The translations under genes and the position numbers were made by a program. This document shows, in pieces, positions 54,331 through 64,000 of a stretch of DNA of 64,000 nt (position 1 is its first letter; each line of letters begins with the position of its first letter). Source of the DNA: Cristatella mucedo (lineage: Eukaryota; Bryozoa; Phylactolaemata; Cristatellidae); NCBI GenBank assembly GCA_009760855.2, contig WPIO01000031.1, positions 3,864,501-3,928,500 of the forward strand, read 5' to 3'. The notes beneath the pieces are model-generated. The model ran no database searches and had not been told where the DNA came from. It was given only the letters and a program-made list of their open reading frames with translations.

Positions 54331-55641
54331 ATAAAAAGCAATATTAAGGATTCGTATCCAAAACCTTGGTTACGGGCTGACCATGTCGCTGCACGTCTGA
54401 CTCTTGAGTTGTAGCTTTGTTTCTAGCTGCCTTCACGTGTGCAATCTCCCGATGCCTGGTCCTTTACTCGCGCTACAGTGCACTGCACTGCCTGGTGTCT
54501 ACGTCAGTACGAGCTCTACTCTTTCTCTACTCCTGGTGTCTTGAAAGGCTGCGGTTTACTTGCATCAGCTGTTGCATGTCGGTGTTTCCCTATTCTTTAT
54601 TGTTGCTTTGGTAACCTTCCCTTACTTCTCTGTCTCTCTCCACCAATCCCTCCCTCTTTCCATTTGCTTTGTCTATTTCTCCGTCTGGCTGCATGCTTGC
54701 CTGCCTGTCACCTGGACTATCTCACAGTATATAATGACAATAAAATGATACTAAAGCATATGTATAGGTTCCTAAGAGAACTATTTCTTTTTAGGCATTT
54801 TGCATACGCTGGGAAAGAAGTGTGTCAATTTATTAGTTTTACCATTCACCATTTCCGCAAGCTTAAGCACTTAATGGGCAATTTACAACGAACGAGCAAA
54901 TGCTGTATCTGAATTTCAGATAAATCTATGTTTAGGATACATGAACTCGGTTGATTGTCCGATGCCAAGTTTGCTGCCTTTGTTGCAAGTGTCTCTGTCG
55001 TGTTCTGGCTTGCAACCGTTCCTGTCACCAGAAAATTGCACCTAGTGCACCTTCAAGTTAGGCCTTTGGCTCAGAAATTTTCAAGTGGATGACCTGGTGT
55101 TACTTAGAAGCGAATTCATTCTTTTCTACTTAGGATAGCTACCTACAAAGGTTGTTTTAATTTCAATAGGAAGAAGTTTTGTCATTAAAATAGCTGAAGG
55201 TGTTCGAAAGCATGCCATCGGAGAATGCTTGAGCTCGGTTTGTTGAGTCGATTCAATTAATGTATATTGAAGAACGTGTTCTTCAATAAGTTCAATATTC
55301 TTGTTTTAATGTTCAATGTTCTTCAATATTCTTGTTTAGTGCATTTCTAATGTGACCAGCATTCTGCCTCTACTCGCCTAAAAAAAATTAATTTAGCATA
55401 GCCTGAATGGGGCCCCTGCACTTCAGCCCAGCACTTCAGCCTATGAGTTACTTTCGTCGACATTTGACCTTGTCATGAGTTGAGCTCGGCTCATGGTCGA
55501 TGCAGCAACTTTTTTGTGGGTGCAGGCAAGTTCATTTTGATTTTCACAATTCTGCTTGGTAATATTGTCGTGTTACCTTGTGTTGTGAAACTGACAGCAA
55601 CTTTTCCTGCTTCACTTTCGTATTCTCACTGATACTTACAG

Positions 55642-55703
55642 ACTACTCCGGCCTCTGCACGATTAAGCACTGCTGCAAGAAGGTAGCAAATCAGCAGCTA
55701 GCC
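55642..55703 (+). promoter_or_regulatory. LRR1: Possible 5' UTR exon segment of LRR1
   Basis: A pyrimidine-rich stretch and TACTTACAG form a good splice acceptor ending at 55641, 62 bases before the LRR1 ATG. This suggests a non-coding upstream exon, possibly in the CpG-rich block around 53.0-54.3 kb. Inference only; an unspliced 5' UTR is equally possible. Confidence 0.4.
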
Positions 55704-55880
55704 ATGAAAGTCCTAGCTGATGTTCATATTAGCAACCGCCTACTTCCGAGCCTCAGCCTCAAGGCCAAGGCTCGGCCCTCGAGGACTCACGTCTCGATCG
55801 GCCGGAAGTCTGTTGCCAAAGATGGTGCCATCTACCTCATGCTGTCAACTGCACAGAATCGAAATGGCACTTTCTACAAG
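55704..55880 (+). CDS. LRR1: LRR1 (PPIL5) first coding exon
   Basis: LRR1 is the substrate receptor of a CUL2-RING ubiquitin ligase that ubiquitylates the MCM7 subunit of the CMG helicase so that it can be unloaded at the end of replication in the nucleus. The exon is 59 codons from ATG at 55704: MKVLADVHISNRLLPSLSLK and ending STAQNRNGTFYK, aligned with the PH-like N-terminal domain of animal LRR1, including its final 'T...RGT.Y'. The frame is open upstream, but similarity starts at this Met and it has a good context (AGCCATGA). Donor GTGAGG, phase 0. Confidence 0.93.
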
Positions 55881-55903
55881 GTGAGGGTTCTTTTTAGCTT
55901 GCC

Positions 55904-55930
55904 TTAGAGCACTCTTATAGAGTGCTCTAA
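55904..55930. repeat. Perfect 12-bp inverted repeat with 3-nt loop
   Basis: Arms TTAGAGCACTCT and AGAGTGCTCTAA around TAT, 24 bases after the donor of the first LRR1 coding exon. Confidence 0.93.
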
Positions 55931-56899
55931 CCTGTAGCACAGACAACCTTTGTAGAATTTGGATTGGGAGACAGACTTGGCGGGCTAAGGACTAGGGCAT
56001 GTGAGTCTGCAAAGAATTACATTGTTGCTCTTGCTTGTACAGTATGTTTGGTGTCGTCCATGTTTGCCAGATGCAGCCTTTCCCCAGCAGGAACTCTGGC
56101 ATCGGGCCAAGAGCCAACATAGTTGACTTTGCATTCCTAACCATAACCCCATCGATAAGGTGAAGGTCCCAATGCCGGCAGCCTCAAGCACGACCAAGCA
56201 AGTGCTGTAAGCAGTCCGGTTGATAACTCTTTACCTTTTCTATGGCAAATGCCTTCCATTTGCAATCTCAGTGGCTTATTAATTAGCTTTCGTTTGCCAA
56301 AGGAAAACGCCCCCCCAGTCGACAGAAGTGGACGTGTTGGTATGCCCATAGCTAACGGCTTTTTCTTTGTTGCTTTGCTTATTAATTAATGGCTTACATT
56401 GCTGACTTTTCTTTATCTGTCGTGCTCCTAAAGCCCCCCCCCATTCGAGCTGTCGTCGCTCACAACCTTGCCCTTGATCACGACTTGGAGAGAGAGCGCT
56501 CGAAGTGGGGCTTTCTATTAACCCTGTGCAGCCAGTATCAGCGGGTCGTCATCCCTTTGTTGTCACACGTGGCCAACCAACAGTAGTGTGGTAACACGTC
56601 TATGCTACCACCCTGGAAATACTTGTTCATGTTTCTTCCCTAATGCCAATCCTTCGTGTCTGGTTTATGTTCAAATGCTCCCCTGCTACGCATAAGCTTA
56701 TACTAAAAAAACTGTTGAGCCGTTTAGATTGCAAGTAGGGTAATCAGACTGAAAGATAAGGTTGGACCAAGGCCGAGAGACCGCCCAACCAGTATCGAGT
56801 ACACGTCCAGCTCAGTTCATCATAGTCTAGCCTCATTCTAGAGACTGCCTCCGAAGCTTGCAATCAAGTTCGATCCCTATCTAAGGTTAGGGACTGTCG

Positions 56900-57740
56900 G
56901 CCACGATGGCTTGCAAAAGTTTAACTAGCTCTCTGATTCTGTCTCGGCTAGATTGCCATTCCATTTTGGCTGGGCTCCCAAAAAAGCCATTAGGCCACTT
57001 TAGCTGGTGATGAATATGGCTGCAAGACTAGTCAGCATATCCCTAGAGGCCCAGTCACATGTCTACTTTGCTAAAGGACTATTGCTTCTGCTTGATCAAT
57101 GGATACAGAGTAAAGGTCTTGTGCTGACCCACAAGGCCTATCACCGCTTGGCTCCTTCACACCTAATGTAATGTATTGTATCTCTGTATGAATCTCCACA
57201 AAGCCTCAAAGTCTACGTGGGTGTCACGTAGGAGAGTTTTGTATGGCATACTCACAGCCCAAGCAGCTTTCGGTATGCATTCGGTAACCAACAGATGTAA
57301 TCTCACTCAACAAAGAGAAAATGGAGAAGCATAGCAGTGTCAGGAGAGCAGTTGAGGTAGCGAGTAGCTGAACTGCTGCGCCAATTTCAGCCTCCTCGTG
57401 CCCTCAGGTCCTGTATGGACAATAAGTTAGCTGTTCCGTTCCTTCACCTAAAGACCGTTGGCAACAAAAGCTTCTGCTTTGCAGATCGTTGACTTCGGAA
57501 CTCACTTTCACAATTCTTACACAACGACATCTACTCTCCTGCCGACTGTTGCACATCCTTTCTAGTCGTCCTGAGCTGCTACTTCCAAGTGACTCATTAC
57601 CTCAACTCCCCTCCTGACTAGCTATGCTTCTCACCTACTCTTTGTTTCGAGAGATGAAGTCTGTTGGCTACCGTATGCCCAATGGGATCTGCCTTGGGAT
57701 TTGAATGCGCTATAGAAAACTTTACCTGATTAGTCCTTGG
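56900..57740 (+). mobile_element. Diverged LINE with an inverted nested piece
   Basis: The plus strand reads LVLTHKAYHRLAPSHL near 57118-57167 and, farther on, LAVPFLHLKTVGNKSFCFAD near 57430-57490, as in the L2 RT end. The part at about 57175-57400 is inverted: GGTAACCAACAGATGTAATC (57294) matches the reverse complement of the stretch near 57620-57680. A second LINE subfamily, related to the copy at 62800. Confidence 0.65.
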
Positions 57741-58689
57741 GGATTAGTAGCTTGGTGGAGTTACAGATGGAGATACATTACACTAAAGGAGATCTGCTCC
57801 CACCCTGCATTGACTGCACGCAAGTCACTTAAGCCGTGCTACCGAAATAGCCGAAGCCGAGTTTTTTATTTATAGATGTTATAGCGTGTGCTTCTTTGTC
57901 CAACAAAAGGCGCACCTATCTTGGTTCACTGCTGGACTGACCTTACACCTGTGCCCAAAAGTAGAAGCAAGACCAACTTGGCTATGCATGTTGTGGGCTT
58001 CAACTAGGCTTAGCTCTGCCGAGCCCAATAGAAACCGGGACATATGCCCCGGTTGTAAATGCAACTAACCAGCCTAGGCACCTACAGTTTATATGTAAAG
58101 AATCAGGTTTGTGTAGAAGTAGGTCCCCACCTCTAGGGTACCTCTGAAAGCAAATGGTTGCTAAGAAAACATTATTTAATGCGCTTCTTACATACTTTTG
58201 CGTTATTGTGTGTACACGAAGGAAGCTTGTGTGACTGTTCCTGCAGTCTCGGTTAACAAAGTGCAAGCCAAATTATATGCCGAAAAGGCAAATTTAAAGG
58301 TCATATGAAGTCACGAAATAAGCGCACGCAGGCTCGTTTCTTTCGCATGAGATTCCTAAAAAGGCTGACTATTTGTAACATATAACAAAATACAGCGATT
58401 TGTGCTAGCGCTAGTATATGTGTATATACATCTTGTTTAGTATGCACTGCACCTGCAGTAGTGGGTGGTTAACTTGGAGCTGAAATCGTTGCGTGATCAG
58501 GCCGTCAGTTCACATGAGCTGGAAAGTCTGTAAGTTGCTTCTAGCCACTATCATCCCCGGTATTGACTTTTCCTCATTTAAGTCTCAGTGAAACGTTATC
58601 TGTTCCGTGTTCAGCTTTCCATTCATCCCAGTTAACTTGTCTTTTTGTTTCTATGCACTGTGCATGCCCACCTGTGCACGATTCAGTGC

Positions 58690-58885
58690 ATGTTACATAG
58701 CAGGGATCCTAGTAACCGGTGGCCCAGAGTGTCTTCTTGTGTGCTTTAGCATGCTCGTCTAAGCATGCTATAATTGGTGTCATTTGCCCTTGGTTATTTC
58801 TTCACTTGGAGCAAGCTGAAATGTGCCTGGATAGAGAGTTGTTTCTCTTGGGGTGCTATACAAACGACTTATTGTTATTATTATG
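58690..58885 (+). mobile_element. LINE/SINE 3' tail of a second subfamily
   Basis: CTAGTAACCGGTGGCCCAGA, CTTGGTTATTTCTTCACTTG, then GGATAGAGAGTTGTTTCTCT and GGGGTGCTATACAAACGACT with (TTA)n. The same order recurs at 60470-60745 and, more diverged, at 29800-29945. Confidence 0.6.
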
Positions 58886-58995
58886 GCTGTGGTTCTGAGA
58901 CGTATAACTTCGATCTCAAGCTCTAATGAAACTACCCCAGCCACTAATGCTACCTTCTACCTTCTGTCAATGGCGATGGATCATCGGGTCCTACC

Positions 58996-59093
58996 CTGTC
59001 TGTATCGGTAGACGGCTGTCTGTATCCGTGGACGGCTGTCTATATCGGTGGATGGCTGTCTGTATTGCTGATCACTGTCTGTATCTGCCGGTC
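58996..59093 (+). repeat. 20-bp minisatellite (about 5 units)
   Basis: Units like CTGTCTGTATCGGTAGACGG at 58996, 59016, 59036, 59056 and 59075, the last two shortened and diverged. In LRR1 intron 1. Confidence 0.85.
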
Positions 59094-59569
59094 ATGCTCT
59101 TGAGGTGCTTCTTCAAACTGATGACTGTTGCCTTTCTATTTACAACATCTGGCCAGCCACACAGACCACAACTGCACGTGTACCATTTGCACTTTTTTTG
59201 ACGAAGTTACTCCCGTTTGAGGTACACAGCGATGCCATTCTCCTCCTGGAGAGGGGGCGAGCGTCTGATTTCGTGCACCGTCGGCACTGGCACACACCGC
59301 CGTGCCACCAGCGGTCATACGCATGAGGCACCTCGCCATGGCCTTGCCCCACTATCGCTAGCGTCAATGCACCTGCTGGCTAGTCAAGGCTTTCTTCTGC
59401 TGCTGCTTCGTAAGATTTTGTTTTTGTACTCCTTGAACCACTCGCTATTGTCTGCAGGTTCCCCCAAATATGGCTTCAGCTCTCCTTGCTGAACGTTCCT
59501 AAAGCACCACTCGAGTGACGTCTGCCTGCAATTTGGGCGTGCTATTTCTAAACGACTTGCCATTGGCCT

Positions 59570-60425
59570 AAAGTCGTCAAGTCAAAGCCTACTTTCAGCT
59601 GATAAACATTGCCACAATGAGGGCTTATTTCGACTTGAATACGACAGCCCAACGCATTTCTAAATTACTGCAATTCTTTTTATTCAGTCTCCAGGCCAGT
59701 GCCCTTAATCGTCACCAGCTGGTGCAAAGTTCAGCAGCTCGGCTAGTATATCGTCAACAATGTAGATGCAACATCGCATTGCATCTTCCTGAGCTTCACT
59801 GGCTTCGTATCAAGCATCGAATTGACTTCTAAGATCCTCTGTTTGGCTTACAGCTCTGTTCACTTGCTTACATCGGCCTAATTTTCCGACCTCCTTGTTC
59901 CTCTGGTGAGAGCTCTCGTACCACACACTTCTATGCTTTCAGTCGTTTCGCCATTCCTCACCTTAGATTGGTTATCGGACCTTCAGTTCAGATGCACCGA
60001 AAGTCTGAAACCTGCTTCTGATTTCTGTTCTAATCTGCAATGACTTCGCACCTAAATAAGTGTCAGCTAAAGACGCTTCTGTTCAGCTCAGCTTTCCTTC
60101 CACCCCAGCCTCCACTCCAGTCTTCTTTGTTCCTGTGTCATTTGCCTGTGTCACATCTGTGCATGATTTAATGCGTATCACTAACATAGGGTCCAACGTT
60201 TAAAAAGAAATAAAAAACGCACCTATTTATGACAGCAATTAGTGGGTCCCTGTCGTTCGTCCTTTATGTGCTTATGCATGCTGACCCTGTGCATGTCATC
60301 CATGACCATGTTGTTCATGTTGTTTACCAAGCATGATGGATACTATCATTCTATCGTGTTTCCTTTGCAGCAAATGTAACACGCCTAGAAAGAGATTGAG
60401 TTATCTGAGGATGCCATAACCAGGT

Positions 60426-60468
<43 letters not shown>
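59570..60468 (+). mobile_element. L2/CR1-like LINE with (ATT)n tail
   Basis: Contains QLVQSSAARLVYRQQCRC and LPELHWLRIKHRIDF near 59719-59829, then a degraded middle, then a standard 3' UTR from about 60200 (AGAAATAAAAAACGCACCTA) ending GCCTAGAAAGAGATTGAGTT and (ATT)n to 60468. Possibly two copies joined, as the two halves come from different subfamilies. Confidence 0.78.
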
Positions 60469-60469
<1 letters not shown>

Positions 60470-60470
<1 letters not shown>

Positions 60471-60586
60471 AACCAGTGACTCTGAGTGTCTTCTTTCTTC
60501 CTTCCTTTCCATGCTGGCCTAAGTATGATACTTTTACTTTTGGCTGCTTGTCTAAAATGATGATTAGATGATACATATAGGATATA

Positions 60587-60621
<35 letters not shown>

Positions 60622-60745
60622 CACATATGATACATTGCATGTCATTAACCTTTGGTTATTGCTTCTCCTATTTTGCTTTCTAAAGCACCTGAATAGAGAT
60701 TTAGTTTCCCTTGGACGCTACAAGCGACCTATTATTATTATTAGC
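60470..60745 (+). mobile_element. LINE/SINE 3' tail of a second subfamily
   Basis: Starts CTAACCAGTGACTCTGAGTG and ends CAAGCGACCTATTATTATTA; parallel to the element at 58690. It includes an (AT)n run at 60591-60617. Confidence 0.55.
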
Positions 60746-60799
60746 ATGAACTGTGCCTAAAGTGAATCATTACACGATGAGGCAGTGCTGCCTTTGAAG

Positions 60800-60955
60800 A
60801 TAAATCAAATAAATAATAATTCATTTGTATAGAGCCTAAGAGAGCATAATCTCCATTCAGGCGCTTCACATGTGCCACGGGCTCGAGCCCACGACCTCGG
60901 CCAGACCTTGATCTGGGCGAGCACCTTAACCACTGGGCCAAACCAGCTCGGCATT
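60800..60955 (-). mobile_element. tRNA-derived SINE (minus), well preserved
   Basis: On the minus strand: A box TGGCCCAGTGG, B-box region GTCGTGGGCTCGAGCCCGTG, then the tail GCGCCTGAATGGAGATTATG and CTCTTAGGCTCTATACAAAT with an AT-rich end. Nearly the same sequence occurs at 62640-62797. Confidence 0.82.
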
Positions 60956-61501
60956 TCAGAGCCGGTGGGCAGCCCTATCGCCTGTAATCCTGGTGAACTT
61001 GTAGCTGACCTTCGTCGCCCGTTAGTTGGTGTGCATTAATGCATATGTTGGCAGTGTGCCTGGCCAGGTCATTACAATTCAGTTTGCAATCAAACTGCAT
61101 AATATTGAAGGTGCCACACAGTCTTAAAGAAATGCTCGAGTCGTATAGGTTATCTCAGGTTTTTGTTGTCGAGTTCTGCAGATGCAGTTAGCTGATTATC
61201 TACATTCACTTAACCTTGGGGAGCAGAGTAACAATGCTCCCCAAGTTCACAGGTTCAGGCCAACGTTGACTCGCATGTCAAGTCTTGCCTCACCTAGAAG
61301 TTCGTACCTGTAAATCGTTGTAGTCGCCTTCTGGCTTATGAATAGCTCGATTCGGTTTCCCTATGGTGATGCCTTGCTTGCTTGTTGGGTGGCCAGTAAG
61401 TGCTGTTCAACCTGATCCCCAGGCACTGCCCATTTTATCGTGTCAGGTCTCTGTGCATGTACGCTGTGTGTTTGGCATGAGTGCGCTCGTCGTGCGTTTA
61501 G

Positions 61502-61600
61502 ATAGCTGGAAATATCCTGCACGTGCATCGTAAATTTGTGGACGAAGGGAAAGCAACCATCTGCTTTGCAGAACCTCAACACGACATTATTATTAGCAAG
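61502..61600 (+). CDS. LRR1: LRR1 second coding exon: 'KFVDEGKAT' motif
   Basis: Acceptor GCGTTTAG, donor GTAATG, phase 0 at both ends. Encodes IAGNILHVHRKFVDEGKATI, then EPQHDIIISK. The 'KFVDEGKAT' block is identical to that of vertebrate LRR1 and completes its N-terminal domain. A 5.6-kb intron precedes it. Confidence 0.95.
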
Positions 61601-61919
61601 GTAATGGCTGTGAAATGCAGCTATCGGCTACTTCAAAGTGCCTTCTTGTGCTCATTGTTCCTAGCTCAACCCCTTGTCGCATTTTATTCCAAAACCAAAC
61701 TGCAGGTGTGTGCCTGCAAGGTTACGAGTAGCAACTCGGTGCCTGCTTGTGCAAACTGTATGCATCTGTAAACGCAGCATCATTTATTGGATTGCATTCC
61801 TCGGTGCATCTCCAGTGCAGAGCGGTGCATTTACTCCTCGTGGCCAGTGTCTGCACGCATGCAGCATTTACACATCACTACTTAGCTTGATGGCTAGCTC
61901 CTTACTGTCTTCTCTGTAG

Positions 61920-62183
61920 GCTGATAGCTCGAACTTGAAGAGCTTGCTGAGGGTCGTGGAGACGGTCGTTCTAGGTAAGAATGTCGACAGCCTGCTTGGT
62001 GGCAGCTCGGGCGGTGAAACCGAAAGATGTCGTGTCGAGGCAGCTCAGCCATGCCGCCCGTTGTCTGTATTGGCACCACCCACTTCGAAACAGATCGCCC
62101 ATCTGAAGACCAAACTCTCAGTCACCGCTCAGCAAGATTATCCCGTGACACGTGGCTTTCCACAATCGCTAGAGGAGCTGCAG
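61920..62183 (+). CDS. LRR1: LRR1 third coding exon
   Basis: Acceptor CTCTGTAG, donor GTAGTA, 88 codons in phase 0. Encodes ADSSNLKSLLRVVETVVLGK, a variable Ser/Gly/Cys-rich middle, then KTKLSVTAQQDYPVTRGFP and QSLEELQ. The ends match LRR1 ('.SSLK.FL', 'K..V.....YPL...FP.SLE.LQ'); the linker is longer than in vertebrates. It connects the N-terminal domain to the LRRs. Confidence 0.94.
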
Positions 62184-62639
62184 GTAGTATTGCTACGTTG
62201 GCATGCCTTTCAATCCTCTCAGATATTCCTCGGGGATGTATGAATCATCTGAGGTATTCTGTGCTCAGTACTAAACTATGATTATACATGATATTATAGA
62301 CTTGAGCTGACACATCACTCGGCTGATAAGAAGAATCGAACAAGTATATTCAAAACGGTTTCAGAGCATTGCATTTATCCCATCCAAGTTCTATTGCATC
62401 CATTCATCGAATATAGAAGCATAAGCGCGATATCGGGAAGCTCTGAAAACGTCACACGTGCCGCAATTATTTCATGGCAGTTTGTTTGTGTCCGGTGTCT
62501 ACTTTCAGCATCAGCTGGGCCACCTTTTGAACGGGGGGGGGGCACGTGTCCTATATTTTTTTAGTCGAATTTCATGTACCTGTAGCTGAGATCATTTGCG
62601 AGCATGTATAACATGGACATTTTCGCAAGCTCTGACGTT

Positions 62640-62797
62640 TTAAATAAATAAATAAACAATTCATTTGTATAGCACCCTAAGAGAACTTAATCTCAATTCT
62701 GGCACTTCATATGTACCACGGGGCTCGAGCCCACGACCTCGGCCAGATTTTGTTCGGGGCGAGTACCTTAACCGCTGAGCCAAACCAGCAAGGCTTT
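62640..62797 (-). mobile_element. tRNA-derived SINE (minus), well preserved
   Basis: Sister copy of the SINE at 60800: TAAATAAATAAA tail, ACAATTCATTTGTATAGCAC, then GGGGCTCGAGCCCACGACCT and the reversed A box. The two copies define the family in this window. Confidence 0.82.
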
Positions 62798-62799
62798 TT

Positions 62800-63130
62800 G
62801 AAAAAGGATGGCGGCTTTTGGCACAAATTCGGTAACCAACAGACTTCATCTCACGCAGTAAAGAGAAAGTGAGAAACATAGCTGAGTCAGGAGCACATTT
62901 GAAGAAGTGAGTAGCATGGAACTAGGGGTGCAGGGCAACTGGGAGTATGTGGAGTTAGCAGCAGGAGAGTAGACGTCGTTAGAATTATGGAAGTGAGGTC
63001 CACGGTGTTAGTACCTGCAGAGCAGAAACATATGTCGCTAGCAATTTTTTAAGTGAAAGAATAAAGCAGCTAATTTACAGTCCTGGAAGGACTCGAAGGC
63101 ACAGGGTAGGGAGGCTGAAATTACTACAGA
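62800..63130 (-). mobile_element. LINE fragment related to the 56.9-57.7 kb copy
   Basis: TCGGTAACCAACAGACTTCA and the following 90 bases match the stretch from 57288 in the same orientation, and the reverse complement near 57640. It follows a minus-strand SINE directly. Lies in the LRR1 intron before the LRR exon. Confidence 0.6.
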
Positions 63131-63414
63131 ATTTCCATAATGATGACCCACGTCATGGTGGGTTCGAGTAGGACTTTTGCTCTCGATCTGTATATCGAAA
63201 ATTTGCCTCTTTTGTTGGCTCCCCACATTACTGTAAATCGTAAGCCGACCGGGGAAAAGGTATCTTGTCCAGCACGTGTAAAACAGTTCTTCTTGCATCT
63301 CGGCGTCTCCTCGAGTGCTTGATTACTGTACACATAATTCATTGCCTGTATCCCTTGGTCGTACTGGCTTCCTTAAATAAGTAAATTATTTGCGCTTTTT
63401 TTTTTTACTTCCAG

Positions 63415-63968
63415 GTCAGCTATTGCAAGCTGAAGCGGGTGGACAGCAGAATCCTTGGCCTTCGCTTTCTCTCCGTTCTAAGTCTCAGTCACAACGGTCT
63501 CACCACCGTCCCAGCTGAACTATCTCAGTTGACCCGACTTTGCTCCTTAGATCTGTCATTCAACAGTATCGACACGTTGCCCGATGCTCTTTTTTGTGCA
63601 CCTACAACCTCGAGCGGCTGCCTGGCATCGTCGTTGACGAGCATCGATGTGTCTTCAAATCACCTACACCGGCTGCCCACGACGATCTGTCGTCTGTCTA
63701 GGCTGACCACAATTCGTGTTGGACACAACCGTCTGGTGGCGCTGCCGCCGGGCTTCGGCGAGCTCGTGAATCTGCGGACTTTGGATGCCTCCAACAACCT
63801 GCTTCAAATCCTGCCAGCAAGCTTTAGGCGGCTTTGTCTTGACTTTTTGGATCTGTATGGAAACAGGTTCCTAGGAGAAGCAGCACCCAGCTGCAGCCTG
63901 CTAAAGCCCCTGGGCGACCAAGTCGCCTCGCTGTGCGAACTGTCTGCACGAGTGGTGGTAAAACGCAG
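63415..63968 (+). CDS. LRR1: LRR1 fourth coding exon: leucine-rich repeats
   Basis: Acceptor TACTTCCAG, open to 63968. It starts VSYCKLKRVDSRILGLRFLS and holds about six LRRs (LSLSHNGLTTVP, LDLSFNSIDTLP, IDVSSNHLHRLP, IRVGHNRLVALP, LDASNNLLQILP, LDLYGN), spaced about 23 residues as in LRR1, and ends LCELSARVVVKR. The donor GTTCGT at 63969 is weak, so the 3' edge is provisional. About the last 60 residues of the family (the VHL-box/cullin-binding end) would lie beyond the window. This exon is clearly more GC-rich than the introns. Confidence 0.94.
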
Positions 63969-64000
63969 GTTCGTCGGGCTCTGTTTACTCTCGCTGGGTT

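Larger units (their letters stand above)
44479..55641. other. Intergenic region between RNF213 and LRR1
   Basis: Eleven kilobases without a supported gene. 44479-45700 and 47100-48550 show nothing. It holds three hairpin or minisatellite features, LINE copies at 48555, 49190 and 52465, a Gypsy RT remnant with a possible LTR, and a CpG-rich block. 54330-55640 is pyrimidine-rich with short self-similar pieces near 55260-55340. Confidence 0.65.
55881..61501. other. LRR1 intron 1, 5.6 kb
   Basis: Holds a hairpin, a nested LINE (56900-57740), a 20-bp minisatellite, LINE tails, a LINE (59570-60468) and a SINE. 57760-58680 and 60960-61500 show nothing. Confidence 0.7.

Noticed and set aside
53952-54347. 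131-codon open frame in the CpG-rich block
   Set aside because: Open frames are expected in GC-rich DNA, and overlapping frames on both strands are equally long.
60800-60955. tRNA genes at the SINE heads
   Set aside because: They have A and B boxes but no complete cloverleaf, and tails typical of SINEs.

Overview
This is a window of animal (metazoan) nuclear DNA. Genes are cut into short exons with GT-AG introns, microsatellites are abundant, and there are many degraded LINE, SINE, LTR and DNA transposon copies. Species cannot be fixed from the sequence. An invertebrate is likely from the mix of L2/CR1-like LINEs, tRNA-derived SINEs and a SPIN-type hAT MITE, but that is inference.

Two genes are supported, both on the + strand. 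(1) Positions 908-44155 hold the C-terminal third of a giant RNF213/mysterin-type E3 ubiquitin ligase. I chained 30 exons by splice sites, reading phase and remembered similarity to vertebrate RNF213. Every junction is in phase, the total is 5511 coding bases (about 1836 residues), and the last exon ends in TAA at 44153-44155. The AAA+ motor part lies upstream of the window. The exons inside it encode the E3 shell, the C3HC4 RING (exon 18908-19108), the RZ zinc finger (exons 30750-30784 and 34225-34322) and the long helical C-terminal region. (2) Positions 55704-63968 hold four exons of LRR1 (PPIL5), the leucine-rich-repeat substrate receptor of the CUL2 ubiquitin ligase. The start codon is present and the gene runs off the right edge just before its C-terminal part.

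Layout: 1-907 is intronic sequence with a long GT repeat. 908-7103 is a compact group of RNF213 exons. 7104-18907 holds long introns with LINE copies, a small LTR element with a gag remnant (12208-13619), two SINEs and a Tc1/mariner remnant. 18908-27755 carries the RING exon and the exons after it, with a telomere-like tract in one intron. 27756-34224 holds two large introns around the RZ micro-exon; the first contains the SPIN-like MITE. 34225-44155 is the C-terminal exon group and 3' UTR. 44156-55703 is intergenic, with LINE copies, a perfect 31-bp hairpin, a broken Gypsy reverse transcriptase and a CpG-rich block that could be the LRR1 promoter. 55704-64000 is LRR1.

Both genes act in ubiquitin ligation but in different processes: RNF213 in lipid-droplet and antimicrobial ubiquitylation, LRR1 in unloading the replicative helicase. 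Nothing in the sequence shows that their adjacency is functional. The most interesting signals are an intron placed exactly before the predicted catalytic cysteine of the RZ finger, a one-residue change in that finger's ligand spacing, the SPIN-like MITE with a perfect 8-bp target duplication, the miniature LTR element, and several perfect hairpins with 3-4 nt loops.
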